From REEB509 sp044370335 (GTDB lineage Bacteria; Pseudomonadota; Alphaproteobacteria; Caulobacterales; Aquidulcibacteraceae): a stretch of 5,613 bases of DNA. This document shows, piece after piece, positions 4,672-5,613 of this stretch. Below the pieces are notes generated by a model. It did no database searches, had not been told where the DNA came from, and saw only the letters and a list, made by a program, of their open reading frames with translations. The position numbers and the translations under genes were made by a program. Numbering within the stretch: the stretch's first letter is position 1; every line of letters starts with the position of its first letter. Location of the stretch: positions 1-5,613 of the forward strand of contig JBILVS010000165.1 of the NCBI GenBank assembly GCA_044370335.1, written 5' to 3'.

Positions 4672-5541
4672 ATGTGCGAACACCATGCGATCAGGGTGGA
4701 AGCCGCGGGCGGCGATGCGGTGTTGGGCCAGACCCAGCAAGGGACGCTGGTCAATGTCGATAAGCTCGATCGCCGTGACTTGATCCGCGCAATGGCCACG
4801 GGCAGCCTTGTGTTGCTGACCTCGTCCTGCGCCACGAACCCCGAGACCGGCCGGTCGCAGTTCACGGGCCTAGCTTCAGACCAGATGATGGCGTCGATGG
4901 CGCTTCAGTCATGGGAAGAGCTGCGGCAGACCACGCCTGCGTGGCGAAACCCGCGGGCGCAGGCCCGGCTGGCCAATATCGGCCAACAAATCGCGCTGGC
5001 CGCCAATCGCCCAAACGATCCCTGGGAGTTCGTCGTGTTTGACAGCGATGAGCTGAACGCCTTCGTTTTGCCGGGAGGCAAGGTCGGCTTCTATCGCGGG
5101 CTCATGGAAATCTCCGACCGGGACGATCACGTGGCGACGGTGGTGGGCCACGAGGTGGGTCACGTCACCGGGCGGCACGCCGCAGAACGCTTTAGCCAAG
5201 GCATGGCCGCGCAAGGTCTGATGATCGGCGCCCAAATCGGCACCGGCGACATGGACCCGCAGACCCGCAGCATTGCCCTCGGCGCTTTGGGTCTGGGCGC
5301 GACGGTGGGTTTGTTGCTGCCTTTTTCGCGCCTGCAGGAAAGCGAGGCTGACCGGCTTGGCATCGATTATATGTACCGGGCAGGCTACGACGTGCGGGAG
5401 TCACTCGCCTTCTGGCAGCGTATGAACGAGCGCAACACGGGCTCTCGCCCGCCGACGCTGCTGTCCACCCACCCCCACCCGACCCAGCGGATGCAGGACC
5501 TGCGAAATTACATCAACGCCCGTGGCTACGCCCTCGTCTGA
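4672..5541 (+). CDS. M48-family zinc metallopeptidase, exported, probable lipoprotein
   Basis: The product has 289 residues. The zinc motif HEVGH is at 160-164, and ESEAD at 223-227 supplies the third zinc ligand. LPGGKVGFYRGLM (133-145) and STHPHPTQRM (265-274) are typical of the BepA/LoiP/Oma1-like branch of M48, envelope proteases that clear or help mature outer-membrane proteins. The N-terminus has a hydrophilic stretch, then DRRDLIR (33-39), a hydrophobic run (MATGSLVLL) and SSC at 51-53 followed by ATNPETGRSQ. That is the arrangement of many M48 lipoproteins, here with a twin-arginine-like pair. The lipobox is imperfect (T at -3). There is no tetratricopeptide domain as in BepA, so it is a short, LoiP-like form. 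A hydrophobic stretch at about 200-217 lies between the two zinc motifs. It is transcribed away from the crystallin-type gene, with 218 bp between the start codons. The substrate is not known. Confidence 0.9.
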   Translation: MCEHHAIRVEAAGGDAVLGQTQQGTLVNVDKLDRRDLIRAMATGSLVLLTSSCATNPETGRSQFTGLASDQMMASMALQSWEELRQTTPAWRNPRAQARLANIGQQIALAANRPNDPWEFVVFDSDELNAFVLPGGKVGFYRGLMEISDRDDHVATVVGHEVGHVTGRHAAERFSQGMAAQGLMIGAQIGTGDMDPQTRSIALGALGLGATVGLLLPFSRLQESEADRLGIDYMYRAGYDVRESLAFWQRMNERNTGSRPPTLLSTHPHPTQRMQDLRNYINARGYALV

Positions 5542-5594
5542 GGCGGAGAAGGAGGGCGCGGCTGGCGCTGTTGTGAGCGCTCCCCCGCCTTTTT
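5542..5594 (+). terminator. Probable terminator after the M48 gene
   Basis: Directly after the stop codon, GGCGG (5542-5546) can pair with CCGCC (5585-5589), immediately followed by five T (5590-5594). An inner hairpin GCGCT-gttgtg-AGCGC (5565-5580) sits inside. The overall stem is interrupted, so efficiency is uncertain, but G/C pairing followed by a T run fits an intrinsic terminator. Confidence 0.45.
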
Positions 5595-5613
5595 CTCGGG
5601 ATTTAACTTCTTA

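Overview
The window looks like high-GC alphaproteobacterial chromosome. Codon use is strongly GC-rich, the tRNA-Phe is of alphaproteobacterial type with an encoded CCA, and the flanking genes suit that class. Caulobacterales or Sphingomonadales is my guess, but I cannot fix the genus by eye. It falls into two unlike halves that meet at the tRNA-Phe(GAA) gene on the minus strand (3379-3454).

Left half (1-3378): a decayed genomic island. Just downstream of the tRNA 3' end, in the same orientation, lies the N-terminal third of a P4-type tyrosine integrase (2964-3251), the usual layout of an island inserted at a tRNA 3' end. Reading away from the tRNA on the minus strand there follow an IS5-type transposase fragment, the N-terminal third of an integrase-core transposase, the C-terminal half of a cytochrome b561 (frameshifted), the C-terminal half of a cation-transporting P-type ATPase (frameshifted by a 61-bp insertion that creates a 30-bp direct repeat), about 440 bp with no recognisable gene, and an HNH endonuclease fragment with an in-frame stop. 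No gene in this half looks intact. All recognisable pieces point the same way and are joined almost end to end, as expected from serial deletions. The far end of the island (attR) is not in the window.

Two 63-bp blocks, 361-423 and 3218-3280, share a pair of conserved 19-bp boxes separated by the same 25-bp diverged spacer. Each block contains TGCCGTCA-type octamers, and the second covers the integrase start region. The first is probably the ghost of a second integrase control region, or a conserved protein-binding array. This is the least explained signal in the window.

Right half (3379-5613): intact host-type sequence. A secreted protein with two beta/gamma-crystallin domains (3527-4453, minus) and a probably exported M48-family zinc metallopeptidase (4672-5541, plus) are transcribed divergently from a 218-bp intergenic region. 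That region holds a 9-bp perfect inverted repeat overlapping a second hairpin. Both proteins appear directed to the cell envelope, but nothing in the sequence shows that they act together. A probable terminator follows the peptidase gene.
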